Shown here in pieces: positions 8,153 through 17,348 of a DNA stretch of 64,000 nucleotides. A program made the position numbers and the translations under genes. Numbering within the stretch: position 1 is the first letter of the stretch; each line of letters starts with the position of its first letter. Source of the DNA: Haladaptatus halobius (lineage in GTDB: Archaea > Halobacteriota > Halobacteria > Halobacteriales > Haladaptataceae); the NCBI RefSeq assembly GCF_020618475.1, contig NZ_CP085336.1, positions 1,240,001 to 1,304,000 of the forward strand, written 5' to 3'. Under the pieces are notes generated by a model. It saw only the letters and a list, made by a program, of their open reading frames with translations. It was not told the origin of the DNA and did no database searches.

Positions 8153-8962
8153 ATGAACGCCTCACACAACGTCTCGCCGGTCGCATGGATGGCAAAACCA
8201 TATCCAGAAATTGTCGAAACCGCTGCAGAGGACGGATCAGTACTGATTGTTCCTGTTGGGAGTCTCGAACAACACGGTTACCATCTCCCGGTTTCGACAG
8301 ATACACTCCTCGTCGAAGCCGTTGCCCATGCTGGCTCTGAACACGTCCAAGAATCGCTCCCCGTCCTCGTCACGCCGACCATCTGGTCCGGCCGTTCGCC
8401 ACATCATCTTCCTTTTGGCGGCACGGTGTCACTGGACACGACGACCTTGCTCGATGTACTCTCAGAAGTCGCGGAGACGGCGTTTGAGAACGATTTCGAC
8501 GCGTTGCTGTTTCTGAATGGCCATGGCGGAAATATGTCGGTGATAGCTGATGCAGTGAGTGGAGTCGGTGACGACCATCCTGATCGTGAGGTTCTCGGTC
8601 TGACGTACTTTCACCTCGCCAACGAGATTGTCGCGGAGGTACGCGAGAGCGACGTCGGCGGTATTTCACATGGAGGTGAGTTCGAAACGTCCCTCATGCT
8701 CCACCTTCACCCAGACCTCGTCAACGAAGACCGGGTCGAGGGCACTCGCCGCGATGAACCCTACAAACATGGCCGCCAAGACCTCTTTGCCGACGGTCCC
8801 CTTTCTGTGTATAGGACGTTCGACGAGTACAGTCCCTCGGGAGCCATCGGCGCACCGGAACTCGCGTCGGCGGACAAAGGCCGACAGTTCTTCGAGTGTT
8901 TAGAAACGGAACTCGGGGAACTCCTCTGTGAGATCTACGCGCAAAACGATAGGACCGCGTAG
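8153..8962 (+). CDS. creatininase-family amidohydrolase
   Basis: The 269-residue protein carries the creatininase-fold metal motifs: VPVGSLEQHGYHLPVSTD near residue 30-50, LPFGGTVSLD, FLNGHGGN near 120 and SHGGEFETS near 165. The length is normal for the family. Members hydrolyse cyclic or linear amides; the archaeal ArfB formamide hydrolase belongs here. It is divergent from the AbgA-like gene, with a TTTTTGA element about 28 bp before the ATG. A role as an amidase or formamidase in the adjoining scavenging or kynurenine pathways is possible, but the substrate cannot be read from sequence. It ends 7 bp from the convergent symporter gene. Confidence 0.85.
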   Translation: MNASHNVSPVAWMAKPYPEIVETAAEDGSVLIVPVGSLEQHGYHLPVSTDTLLVEAVAHAGSEHVQESLPVLVTPTIWSGRSPHHLPFGGTVSLDTTTLLDVLSEVAETAFENDFDALLFLNGHGGNMSVIADAVSGVGDDHPDREVLGLTYFHLANEIVAEVRESDVGGISHGGEFETSLMLHLHPDLVNEDRVEGTRRDEPYKHGRQDLFADGPLSVYRTFDEYSPSGAIGAPELASADKGRQFFECLETELGELLCEIYAQNDRTA

Positions 8963-8969
8963 CGACTAG

Positions 8970-10490
8970 TTAGTCGTCCGCGACGGTTCCTGGCTCACCG
9001 CTCTGTTCGTCCATTGCGTTGCGAGTTCGCTTTTCCAGCGACTCGAGGTTGTGCTTGCGGGCCGTCTCTAATACCTTCTCGTACTCCGGCTCCTGCGCAA
9101 ATGAGATAGCGAAGAAGAGGATGATCGAAAGCGGAAGCCCAATGAAGACTGGGTGGAGACCCATGAACTCGGCGGTATCGGCGAAATATCCAGCCCACCA
9201 CCAAGCGACGGTCATCCCCGCACCGACGACGAGGCTCCAGAAGGCGGCATCTGACGTTCCGCGCGGCCAGTAGAAAACGGCCAACCACGGAACCAGCACA
9301 CCGCCAGTCAGGGCAACGGCCCCAAAGACAATCAGGTCAATAATTCCCGGCACGACCAGTGCGAGGCCGAGCGAGAACACCATGAGGCCGATGACCGTAA
9401 TTCGGGAAATCGTCTGCTGTTGTTCGTTACTTGCGTTGGGATTTAGGTACCGAAGGTAAATGTCGTCGACAATGTTGGACGAACCGGACAGGAGGAAACT
9501 GTCACCACTGCTCATCACGGCCGCTGCCAAGGCGGCGAGGATGAGACCTGCCAGCCAACTCGGGAGAATGTCCATCGCCATCTGCGGCATGATTAGCTTG
9601 GGGTTGTCGATGTTCGAATACATCACGAGCCCCATTGCGCCGATGAGAAGAGGAATCGGAATGTATGCGAAGCCGATGATCCCGTTCAGCGTCGTTCCAA
9701 TGAATCCATCTCGATCACTACGAGCGGACATGATACGCTGGAGGTAGCCTTGGCGGACGAGCATTGTCGGCACGAGAGTCACGACGTACCCGGCGATCAG
9801 CGTCCATTTCATCGCAAAGAGGTCGAACGCTTGCGGTGCGACGCCCGTTACTTCTGTCGTCATGGCCGACAAGCCGCCGAATTCCGCGATACCCATGACA
9901 GTGAGTATCCAGAGACCGACAAACAGGATGATACCCTGAATGAAGTCAGTCCACATCACTGCGGACATGCCGCCCATCACAGTGTAGGCTGTAATGATGA
10001 GCGCGCCAAGGATCGCGGCCTGGGTAACGGTAATCATATCGCCGAGCAGGAAACTGATAATCGTCCCCGCTGCTAACCATTGTGCGCCAAGTGTGCTAAT
10101 GAACCGGAGGAGGTAGAAGGGAACCGCAGCGATACGGGTCTTCTCATCGTACCGGTCCTCGAGCATCGAGGGGATGGTGATGTTTTTCGTGCCTGGGAGT
10201 TTGTGTCCGAGTAGGACAGCAACGACGAAGAAACTCGCAAGAGCGATTCCGTAACTCCAAAACGCAGTGATACTCTGGGAGGTGAAGGTTGATTCTGAAA
10301 GCCCGATCGTCCCACCGGCACCGATTGCCGTGGCGAAGAATGAGAGCGCGACAAGATACCACGGCGCGCCTTTACCGGCGAGGAAGTAGTCCTCCAGGTC
10401 CTTCATCCCTTTCCGGTGGAAGAAGTACCCGACCCCGAGCATTCCAATTACGTACACTAATACGATCCCTGCTATGAGTTCCCGTGCCAT
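8970..10490 (-). CDS. sodium:solute symporter (SSS family)
   Basis: The 506-residue integral membrane protein has about 13 hydrophobic segments and the SSS N-terminal signature (DYFLAGKGAPWYLVALSFFATAIG). The second helix bundle contains GLSESTF and the hallmark TAYTVMGGMSAVMWTDFIQG near residue 165. It ends in an acidic, cytoplasmic tail (QSGEPGTVADD). The start ATG is preceded by GGTGAC and by TTTATTTAC 34 bp upstream. It is divergent from the DSD1-type gene and flanked by amidohydrolases, so it most likely imports their amide or amino-acid substrate with Na+. Substrate not deducible. Confidence 0.9.
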   Translation of the reverse strand: MARELIAGIVLVYVIGMLGVGYFFHRKGMKDLEDYFLAGKGAPWYLVALSFFATAIGAGGTIGLSESTFTSQSITAFWSYGIALASFFVVAVLLGHKLPGTKNITIPSMLEDRYDEKTRIAAVPFYLLRFISTLGAQWLAAGTIISFLLGDMITVTQAAILGALIITAYTVMGGMSAVMWTDFIQGIILFVGLWILTVMGIAEFGGLSAMTTEVTGVAPQAFDLFAMKWTLIAGYVVTLVPTMLVRQGYLQRIMSARSDRDGFIGTTLNGIIGFAYIPIPLLIGAMGLVMYSNIDNPKLIMPQMAMDILPSWLAGLILAALAAAVMSSGDSFLLSGSSNIVDDIYLRYLNPNASNEQQQTISRITVIGLMVFSLGLALVVPGIIDLIVFGAVALTGGVLVPWLAVFYWPRGTSDAAFWSLVVGAGMTVAWWWAGYFADTAEFMGLHPVFIGLPLSIILFFAISFAQEPEYEKVLETARKHNLESLEKRTRNAMDEQSGEPGTVADD

Positions 10491-10708
10491 GTCACCTTTA
10501 TCCTAGCTGGAGCGAGTAAATAAATTCGGGAACCAAACAGTGATGCTGGTAAATATTCTGCTATTACATTAATAAAGGCAATTGTTTCCGTCAGAAAATG
10601 ACCAAAATAGTATCTAGTACCATGATCAGTTGGATATTTGTCTCTCGGATAACGGCACGCTATTGGGGTGTAGCAAAGACTTTTACCGTTATTACCTGAA
10701 TCGCATCT

Positions 10709-11848
10709 ATGCCCATTTCAACGATGACAGAACTGAAACCATCACTTTATGCATCAGTAGATGAGGTAGAGACACCTGCACTGTTGGTTGATCTCGACAC
10801 GATGGAGGCGAACATCCAGGACTACGCCTCGTTCGCGACCGAGAATGACGTCCGACTCCGGTCGCACATTAAAACACACAAAAACGCAGAGATTGCACAC
10901 CTCCAGAATGAGTACAGCGGTGGTGGCGGGATTGTCTGCCAGACACTCGGCGAGGCTGAGGTCATGGCGAAGAACGGCATCCACGATATCTACCTCTCTT
11001 ACCAAGTCGTCGGACGGCCGAAACTCGAACGGCTGGTCTGGCTGGCGCAAAAACTCGACCGATTTACGACGACGGTCGACGGGCCGGGGAATATCGCGCC
11101 GCTACAGACTGTCGCCGCCGACCACTATGTGACCATCGACGTAATCCTCGAAGTCGACGTCGGTCTGCATCGAACGGGAGTTCCCCTAGGGGAATCAGCG
11201 CTCCAGATGGCACGACTCATCCAGGAGCAGTCGCACCTGAACTTCTGTGGTCTTCTTGCGTACGAGGCGCACGTCAAATCGAAGGCCGAAACACGTACAG
11301 AGTACGAACGGTACTGCACCGAAGCCATGGACCGAACGCAGGAGACAGTCGAACTCCTCGAAGCAGAGGGTATCCCCGTGGAGGAGGTGAAAGTCGGCGG
11401 GACAGCAACCTCAAAGTATAGCGGCGAACATCCTGCCGTGACCGAGATTAACCCCGGGATGTATCCGTTCATGGACGTCGGAGAGCTCGAACATCGACCG
11501 TTCGATGTCGATAAGGACGATTGTGCGGCGACCATCATCTCGACGGTGATCTCCAAACCAACAGCGGATCGGGCCGTCGTCGACGCTGGCAGCAAGACCC
11601 TCTCGATGGATAAACCACAGCTTCCCGTACCTAAGTACCGCGAGGACATAACGTACGTGAACGCATCCGAAGAGCACGGGTGGCTGGATACTAGTGACAG
11701 CGAGAAATCAGTCGATGTCGGCGACCGAATCGAGTTCATCGTCCCGCATGTGTGTGCCACAATCAATCTCCACGATACGATCGTCGGAGTTCGAGACGGC
11801 CGCGTCGAAGAACTCTGGGATGTCCAAGCTCGAGGAAAAGTAAAATAG
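10709..11848 (+). CDS. DSD1/D-threonine aldolase-family PLP enzyme
   Basis: The 379-residue protein has the alanine-racemase-like PLP barrel of the D-serine dehydratase/D-threonine aldolase family. The PLP-lysine motif is LRSHIKTHKNAEIA near residue 55, with ETPALLVDLDTMEAN before it. The C-terminal metal-binding motif IVPHVCATINLHD near residue 350 is intact, as needed by the zinc- or manganese-dependent members. It would act on a beta-hydroxy or D-amino acid. The leaderless start is supported by TTTTACCG 28 bp upstream. It lies between a symporter and a D-aminoacylase and would process the D-amino acids the latter releases (inference). Confidence 0.87.
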   Translation: MPISTMTELKPSLYASVDEVETPALLVDLDTMEANIQDYASFATENDVRLRSHIKTHKNAEIAHLQNEYSGGGGIVCQTLGEAEVMAKNGIHDIYLSYQVVGRPKLERLVWLAQKLDRFTTTVDGPGNIAPLQTVAADHYVTIDVILEVDVGLHRTGVPLGESALQMARLIQEQSHLNFCGLLAYEAHVKSKAETRTEYERYCTEAMDRTQETVELLEAEGIPVEEVKVGGTATSKYSGEHPAVTEINPGMYPFMDVGELEHRPFDVDKDDCAATIISTVISKPTADRAVVDAGSKTLSMDKPQLPVPKYREDITYVNASEEHGWLDTSDSEKSVDVGDRIEFIVPHVCATINLHDTIVGVRDGRVEELWDVQARGKVK

Positions 11849-11887
11849 TACGATTCGATTGGTATCACGACGCGCGACTCTCAGTTA

Positions 11888-13483
11888 TTATTTCGTGAGC
11901 GCTGCTCCGGGACGAGCCCCGGTCACAACGGAGTCACGAACCACGAAGGAGCCGTTTACCATCACGTGATGGATTCCGGTGGGGAATTGGTGTGGAGAAT
12001 TGTACGTGGCGTTTGTATCGATTGTGGCAGGATCAAAGACGACGAGATCGGCGTCCAACCCCGGCCGAAGCACACCTTTCGTCTCAAGACCCATCGCACG
12101 TGCAGGCAAGGACGTCATTTTCCGAATAGCTTCCTCAAGCGTGAGGATATTTGCTTCGCGAACATACCGACTGAGAATCTTCGGGTACGTACCGAATACA
12201 CGCGGATGCGGTCGTCCACCGAATAATCCATCTGTTGCAATGTTCACCCGCTCATTGGTGAGGACTTCCCGGACATCAGATTCCGTCAGTTGATGTAACA
12301 GCATCCCGACTTCGAGTTCTTCTTTGACAAGAAGATCACAAACCACTGAAACTGGATCGGTATTGCGATCTGTAGCGATTGTTGCAATGCTCTTCCCTTC
12401 GACTGACTGATTAGCCTCGGACGCAACGTTTGTGACTTCGATGTTCTCCCACCCCGTATAGGCACCACGGTTTTCCCAGCCGTCGATCCGCCACTTGGAG
12501 ATATCACGCCGAATCTTCCCTCGGGCATCGTCATCTTGTAAATATGAGAGCGTCTGCTCTGGCCCCTCAGCTTGAACCCACGGTGGTAGGACATTCGTGA
12601 GCGTCGTGCTTCCCGCCGTGTAGGGGTATTGTTCGACCGTCAGGTCGACGCCTCGCTCTCGTGCTGCTTCGAAGATGCTTTCGGCACGACGTACTTTCCC
12701 CTGCTGGTCCGGCCCGGCGAGTTTGAAGTGAGATAGATGAAGTGGAACACCAGTTTCTGCTCCGATGTCGACAAACTCATCGAGAGCCTCCCAAATTTGG
12801 CGGCGCTCGTTTCTGATATGGGCAACGAACGGCCGACCGTACGGCGCCAGTTGGGCGGCCAGTTCCCTGACTTCGCCTGTGTCCGAGTAGCGAGCGGGTG
12901 TGTAGACGAGCCCTGTCGAGAAGCCAAATGCCCCCTCTTCCAGCGCCTCTGTGACGAGGTCTGCCATCTGACCCAGGTCGTCCTCAGTCGGTGCCGTATC
13001 ACTGAATCCGAGGACGTTGAATCGAACTGTTCCATGTCCTACCAACGTCGCGACGTTCGGAGCGATTCCGTGGTCGTCAATTGCTTCGAGGTACTCCCCG
13101 AGAGACTCCCACGTCCACTCTCCGTCGGGTCGACCGGCGATACCGCTTAGATGTGTCTCCCAAGCATCAGTCTCGATATCATAGAGTGGCGCCATCGAAA
13201 AGCCGTCTTGGCCCAGAACCTCCGTGGTGATCCCCTGTCGAATTTTCGGGGCAAGCGTCGGGTCCGAAAATAGTTGGAGATCAGAGTGGGAATGAGTATC
13301 GATAAACCCGGGACAAACAGCCATCCCTTCCGCATCGATTTCAGTATCAGCGTCGATTTGCGATATTTTTCCCCGATGTATTTCCTCAATCTTCCCGCGA
13401 TTGATAGCGATTGCACCCCTGAACCAAGGCGCACCGGTTCCATCGATGATTCGTGCGTCCTTGATAACTGTCTCAGCCCTCAT
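11888..13483 (-). CDS. N-acyl-D-amino-acid deacylase (D-aminoacylase family)
   Basis: The 531-residue amidohydrolase-superfamily protein shows VCPGFIDTHSHSDLQLF (HxH metal site), EVLGQDGFSMAP, GLVYTPARYS, VAHIRNE, HLSHFKLAG, TDGLFGGRPHPRVFGTYPKI and the closing DADLVVFDP, all diagnostic of D-aminoacylase-type enzymes. These remove the acyl group from N-acyl-D-amino acids. The start at 13483 is favoured because TTTATTTTATA lies 30 bp upstream; ATGs at 13492 and 13495 would be too close to it. A strong palindrome sits between TATA and ATG. It converges with the DSD1-type gene. Confidence 0.88.
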   Translation of the reverse strand: MRAETVIKDARIIDGTGAPWFRGAIAINRGKIEEIHRGKISQIDADTEIDAEGMAVCPGFIDTHSHSDLQLFSDPTLAPKIRQGITTEVLGQDGFSMAPLYDIETDAWETHLSGIAGRPDGEWTWESLGEYLEAIDDHGIAPNVATLVGHGTVRFNVLGFSDTAPTEDDLGQMADLVTEALEEGAFGFSTGLVYTPARYSDTGEVRELAAQLAPYGRPFVAHIRNERRQIWEALDEFVDIGAETGVPLHLSHFKLAGPDQQGKVRRAESIFEAARERGVDLTVEQYPYTAGSTTLTNVLPPWVQAEGPEQTLSYLQDDDARGKIRRDISKWRIDGWENRGAYTGWENIEVTNVASEANQSVEGKSIATIATDRNTDPVSVVCDLLVKEELEVGMLLHQLTESDVREVLTNERVNIATDGLFGGRPHPRVFGTYPKILSRYVREANILTLEEAIRKMTSLPARAMGLETKGVLRPGLDADLVVFDPATIDTNATYNSPHQFPTGIHHVMVNGSFVVRDSVVTGARPGAALTK

Positions 13484-13505
13484 ATCCCCCATCATGGGGC
13501 GATAT
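13482..13505 (-). promoter_or_regulatory. palindromic operator candidate at the D-aminoacylase start
   Basis: ATATC-CCCCAT-C-ATGGGG-C-GATAT forms an 11+11 inverted repeat with a single-base centre and one bulge. It occupies exactly the gap between the TATA element (13501-13512, overlapping) and the leaderless ATG at 13483, so a bound dimer would cover the transcription start. Confidence 0.5.
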
Positions 13506-14730
13506 AAAATAAAGCCTCTATTTTACTCGTGAATTATCCCTGTAAACATCATCCAATTTCCATCTATTGACTACGACTTTAGCGCATATCGGTACTCACT
13601 ATCGTGACTGCACCAATTGGCTCACGCTCTGAACTTCACACGATGAGTAACCCTGGTTCAGCGTGAGCTGGACAGTGACTGGAATACTTTGAAGGGTATC
13701 TCGGCGTAACTTTCTTCGGTGGCTACTGTTCGTGGGTATCCCTGCGCTTCTCATTCTGGTTTTTGTCGTCTTCACGTTTAGCGTCTTAAGTGGTTCTCGC
13801 GATAACGGAAAATCTTCACAGACTGCTGCTTTCTGCTTGAGTCTTTACCATCGCTCCTGCCCCGGATATAGAGCACATGTCTGGTTAATAGCTCAAATAC
13901 TAACGTATGCGCCATTCAAAGTCGATGCTGACTATCGGTTCTCTTCTACTGGACGATCGAGACGAGCTGAATACCTCATCCCCCGATAACCGCCCAGTCC
14001 ACGCCTACCAGCCACCCAATAACACGTCATCGCTCACAAACTCTCGCACCCTGTGAACAGTCGACCACTGGGAAGATGTGCACGGTAACGAAACACCACT
14101 AGACAGTATCGCGGATGAGTTTGGAACCGAGATTGTAGGAGGTCTCAGAGGCAGAGCGGCAACATAGTCACCACTCTCGTGGAACCAACTTCAAGGCGCG
14201 GGGGAAGACGCTATCGAAATTCGTCAGCAGACACGACAGATACTGCCCGAGGAACGATCGAACCTCGAAGCCCTGTTCGCATCGACATTTCATGGCACGC
14301 CACGTACGAGTGAAATAGTTCTATTCCAGTACGCAGGATGCCATGTCGTTGTCACAGCAAATCTAACAGTTGAGGTAGAGCCACTCGATACACCAAACAC
14401 TGATTGACAGCGTCCCCCGCCTATCGCTGTTCGTGCTCCCGACAAGGTTTGGAAGATCCCGCTCTATTGAGTGAGAGACTCCGTGCGCCCGTGAGTGGAT
14501 AGCCATAGAAGTTCAAAGAATACTCCTCTGAGATACTGTCTAATATCCTCTTGATCGACTTCCTCCTGTGTGAACTCGTGCCATCTCGACTGCGGTAGAT
14601 TATCTCCGATTCGGTGATTTGGAGGATTCTGAGGCACTGTAGGAGAGGTCGGTGTCACACCGTGAGACATTCAAGCGATTCTTGTGAAATTTTTCTCAGG
14701 ATATATAACTGATGACATTGAAAGGGGGGT
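13506..14730. other. 1.2-kb non-coding or decayed stretch
   Basis: No frame longer than about 85 codons has coding character. Short pieces look like worn protein segments, for instance a plus-strand frame around 14210-14400 (EIRQQTRQILPEERSNLEAL) that resembles the tail of a haloarchaeal protein, but no family is recognisable. A leftward frame at 14464-14670 (68 codons) is possible but unsupported. An imperfect inverted repeat at 13620-13634/13656-13668 (GCTCACGCT...AGCGTGAGC) may be a terminator or an old element end. The right border holds the promoter of the CoA-ligase gene. Confidence 0.4.
14696..14730 (+). promoter_or_regulatory. promoter and Shine-Dalgarno of the CoA-ligase gene
   Basis: GGATATATAAC (14699-14709) is a strong TATA box and AGGGGGG ends 2 bases before ATG 14731. 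The start is therefore well supported, and this gene may use a Shine-Dalgarno rather than a leaderless start. Confidence 0.5.
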
Positions 14731-16407
14731 ATGCTACGTGAGAACAGCATCCAAGGAGAACACGTTCCAGCAGGGAAATTCCCACCGACTGAAACACAAG
14801 CAGATCTCTTCTATGCACTCCCCGAACTCCACTATCCGAAATCTCTCAACGCAGCCGTCGAACTCGTCGATCGGCACGTAGAGGCAGGCAAGGGAGACGA
14901 TGTCGCTATCTACTTCGAGGATGAACCGATAACATACCGCGACCTCCAAACGCGAGTCAACCGACTCGGAAACGCGCTTCAAGATCTCGGCGTCGAACCT
15001 GGCGAGCGAGTTTTCGTCCGCTTCGCGAATCGGCCAGAATACGCAGTTTCGTGCCTCGCGGTTCAGAAAATCGGCGCTATTCCCGTCCCGTCGATGAAAC
15101 TCCTGCAGACGAAAGAGTGCACCTACGTCATCGAAGACTCCGGTGCGACGGTCGCCCTCGTGCATGATGGACTATTGGAACCGGTCGAAGCCGCAAACGA
15201 AACGTGTGATTCCCTTCAAACGATCATCGTCGCCGACCGTGAAGGCATCGCACACGACTACCACGATTACGACGACCTTTGTTCAGCAGCCGCGCCGAAA
15301 CTGAACGCAGCGGAAACCCACCGCGACGACCTCTCGATGCTCGCATACACGAGTGGGACGACGGGCCGACCCAAGGGCACGATTCATACGCATCGGCAGA
15401 TGCTTGCGATCGTAGACGGCTATGCACGGTACTGTCTCCAACCGACCATGGACGACGTCTTCTCTGGCAATCCACCCATCGCATTCACGTTCGGGTATGG
15501 CGTTCTCGTTGCATTTCCACTCCGATTCGGGGCGAGCACCGTCATCATCGAGAACGCAGAGCCGTTGGATCTCATCAAGACGATCGACGAATACGGTGTC
15601 ACGGTACTTGGATCGATACCGACTGCCTACAATCAGATGCTCAACGAACACGCCGACCAGATCGAGGCGGCCGACCTCTCATCACTCCGTCTCGGCATTA
15701 GCGCAGGTGAACCCCTCTCGCCGTCCACGTTCGAGCGCGTGAAATCGTCGTTCGGTATCGAACTGCTCGACGGTCTCGGGTCGACCGAGATGCTCCACAT
15801 CTTCGTCAGCCACCGAATCGGTGACGATATCGATCCGTCGGTGACGGGCTACCCCGTTCCGGGCTATGAATGTAAGGTCATCGACCCAGATACGGGTGCG
15901 GAACTCGACTACGGCGAAGCTGGACTGCTCGCCGTCCGCGGTTCAACGGGAGTCACCTACTGGGGGCGGCCAGAGAAACAAGAGCTGGCCGTACACGGTG
16001 GATGGAGCCTTCCTGGAGATGTCTTCGTTCGGACTGAGGACGACCGGTTCGAATACAAGTCACGCCGTGACGACCTCATTATCTCCAGCGGGTACAATAT
16101 ACCGGGCCCGGAGGTCGAGTCGGTGCTTCAAGAACGGGATGAAGTCTACGAAACTGCTGTCGTCGGAAGTCCCGACGAAGAGCGCGGAACGGTTGTTAAA
16201 GCGTTCGTCGTCCTCATCGACGGGGTCGAACCCGACGAGAAAGTCACGTCGATGCTACAGGATCACGTCAAAAGCCAGATTGCTCCCTACAAGTATCCAC
16301 GCCGAATTGAATTCGTCTCAGAGCTTCCGAAAACGGAGACAGGGAAGATACGGCGCAATCTTCTTCGGGAACGTGAGCAAGAGAGTGGCACCGCCAATAC
16401 TCCCTGA
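14731..16407 (+). CDS. benzoate/2-aminobenzoate-CoA ligase-type acyl-CoA synthetase
   Basis: The 558-residue protein is an ANL-superfamily AMP-forming ligase. YTSGTTGRPKGTIHTH (P-loop-like motif) lies near residue 205, ITYRDLQTRVNRLGNAL near 70, DGLGSTEMLHIFVS near 345, GDVFVRTEDDRFEYKSRRDD near 430 and the C-terminal catalytic Lys in KTETGKIRRN near 535. The N terminus (HVPAGKFPP, AVELVDRHVEAGKGD) and STEMLHIF pattern match benzoate and 2-aminobenzoate CoA ligases rather than fatty-acyl ligases. It would convert anthranilate to 2-aminobenzoyl-CoA using ATP. It heads the run of genes containing the aminobenzoyl-CoA monooxygenase/reductase-like fusion, which supports anthranilate as substrate. 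Confidence 0.85.
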   Translation: MLRENSIQGEHVPAGKFPPTETQADLFYALPELHYPKSLNAAVELVDRHVEAGKGDDVAIYFEDEPITYRDLQTRVNRLGNALQDLGVEPGERVFVRFANRPEYAVSCLAVQKIGAIPVPSMKLLQTKECTYVIEDSGATVALVHDGLLEPVEAANETCDSLQTIIVADREGIAHDYHDYDDLCSAAAPKLNAAETHRDDLSMLAYTSGTTGRPKGTIHTHRQMLAIVDGYARYCLQPTMDDVFSGNPPIAFTFGYGVLVAFPLRFGASTVIIENAEPLDLIKTIDEYGVTVLGSIPTAYNQMLNEHADQIEAADLSSLRLGISAGEPLSPSTFERVKSSFGIELLDGLGSTEMLHIFVSHRIGDDIDPSVTGYPVPGYECKVIDPDTGAELDYGEAGLLAVRGSTGVTYWGRPEKQELAVHGGWSLPGDVFVRTEDDRFEYKSRRDDLIISSGYNIPGPEVESVLQERDEVYETAVVGSPDEERGTVVKAFVVLIDGVEPDEKVTSMLQDHVKSQIAPYKYPRRIEFVSELPKTETGKIRRNLLREREQESGTANTP

Positions 16408-16475
16408 TGTATTTGCTAAACGGTACCATTCACCGATAGTTATAGGGTGTTGCTACCAGTCGAATAACACATAAT

Positions 16476-17348
16476 ATGCAAGTAGGAATCGGCCTACCGA
16501 ACACACTGAAAGGAGTCGACAGAGAGCTGATATTGTCGTGGGCAGAGTGGGCAGACGATGGTCCGTTCACAAGCCTTGGGGTATTCGATCGATTGCGCTA
16601 TCACGGCCTTGATCCGATGGCAACGCTTACTGCATGTGCGGCAGTCACCGACGAAATCGAGTTAGCAACGTCGATCATCGCCGGACCGCTTCGGCGGAAT
16701 GCGTCGCTCGCAAAGACGGCCGCAACGCTTGATGTCCTCTCGAACGGCCGACTCACGCTCGGTATGGCCCTCGGTGCGCGGAAAGGAGACTACGACGCTG
16801 TCAGTGTCGAATTCGAAAAACGCGGTCGCCTTTTCGACCAACAATTAGCGGAACTTCGTGATTATTGGGAAGGCGACGATATCGGCCCCGACCCCATACA
16901 GGACGGAGGGCCGACGATTCTCGTGGGCGGCGATAGCGATCACACGTACCGCCGAGTTGGACGGTTTGCGGACGGTTACATCCACGGTGGGGGCCCGCCA
17001 CGCGCCTTCGCTCGGCAGGCAGAACGTGCACAAGCGGCGTGGGCTGAATGCGAACGCCCGGGCGGCCCCGAAATCTGGGGCCACGGGTACTACGCGCTCG
17101 GTTGTGACGAAGCAGCCGAGAAGGGACGCGATTACCTGCTGAACTACTACGAGTTCACCGGGCCGTTCGCCGAACGGATCGCCGAGAGTCTTCTCACGAC
17201 GCCTCAGGAGGTCACGCAGTTCGTCCGAAGCTACGAAGACAAAGGATGTGACGAACTTATACTGTTCCCGACCGTCGCCGACCCTGAACAGTTCGATCTG
17301 CTGGCCGATACCCTCGGCACAAAGTGGAACGGGAGTGAGAATGCGTGA
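16476..17348 (+). CDS. luciferase-like (LLM class) F420/FMN-dependent oxidoreductase
   Basis: The 290-residue TIM-barrel flavoprotein begins MQVGIGLPNTLKGVDRELIL and has the LLM landmarks AAVTDEIELATSIIAGPLRRN, LAKTAATLDVLSNGRLTLGMALG and PTILVGGDSDHTYRRVGRFADGYIHGGG. In haloarchaea such proteins often use F420. Its last codons overlap the next gene (stop TGA inside GTGA), so it is translationally coupled to the ring-attacking fusion protein. It may supply reduced flavin or F420-linked reducing power for dearomatisation, or reduce a downstream ring intermediate. This coupling is not part of the bacterial 2-aminobenzoyl-CoA pathway as I know it. TATA-like GTTATAGG lies about 35 bp upstream. 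Confidence 0.85.
   Translation: MQVGIGLPNTLKGVDRELILSWAEWADDGPFTSLGVFDRLRYHGLDPMATLTACAAVTDEIELATSIIAGPLRRNASLAKTAATLDVLSNGRLTLGMALGARKGDYDAVSVEFEKRGRLFDQQLAELRDYWEGDDIGPDPIQDGGPTILVGGDSDHTYRRVGRFADGYIHGGGPPRAFARQAERAQAAWAECERPGGPEIWGHGYYALGCDEAAEKGRDYLLNYYEFTGPFAERIAESLLTTPQEVTQFVRSYEDKGCDELILFPTVADPEQFDLLADTLGTKWNGSENA

Noticed and set aside
13732-13989. 85-codon plus-strand frame with a hydrophobic start
   Set aside because: Basic, lacks a start signal and family similarity, lies in a decayed region.
15283-15651. Long antisense frames inside the ligase, fusion, ACAD and other genes
   Set aside because: Shadows produced by the codon bias of high-GC genes; compositions are basic, unlike halophilic proteins.
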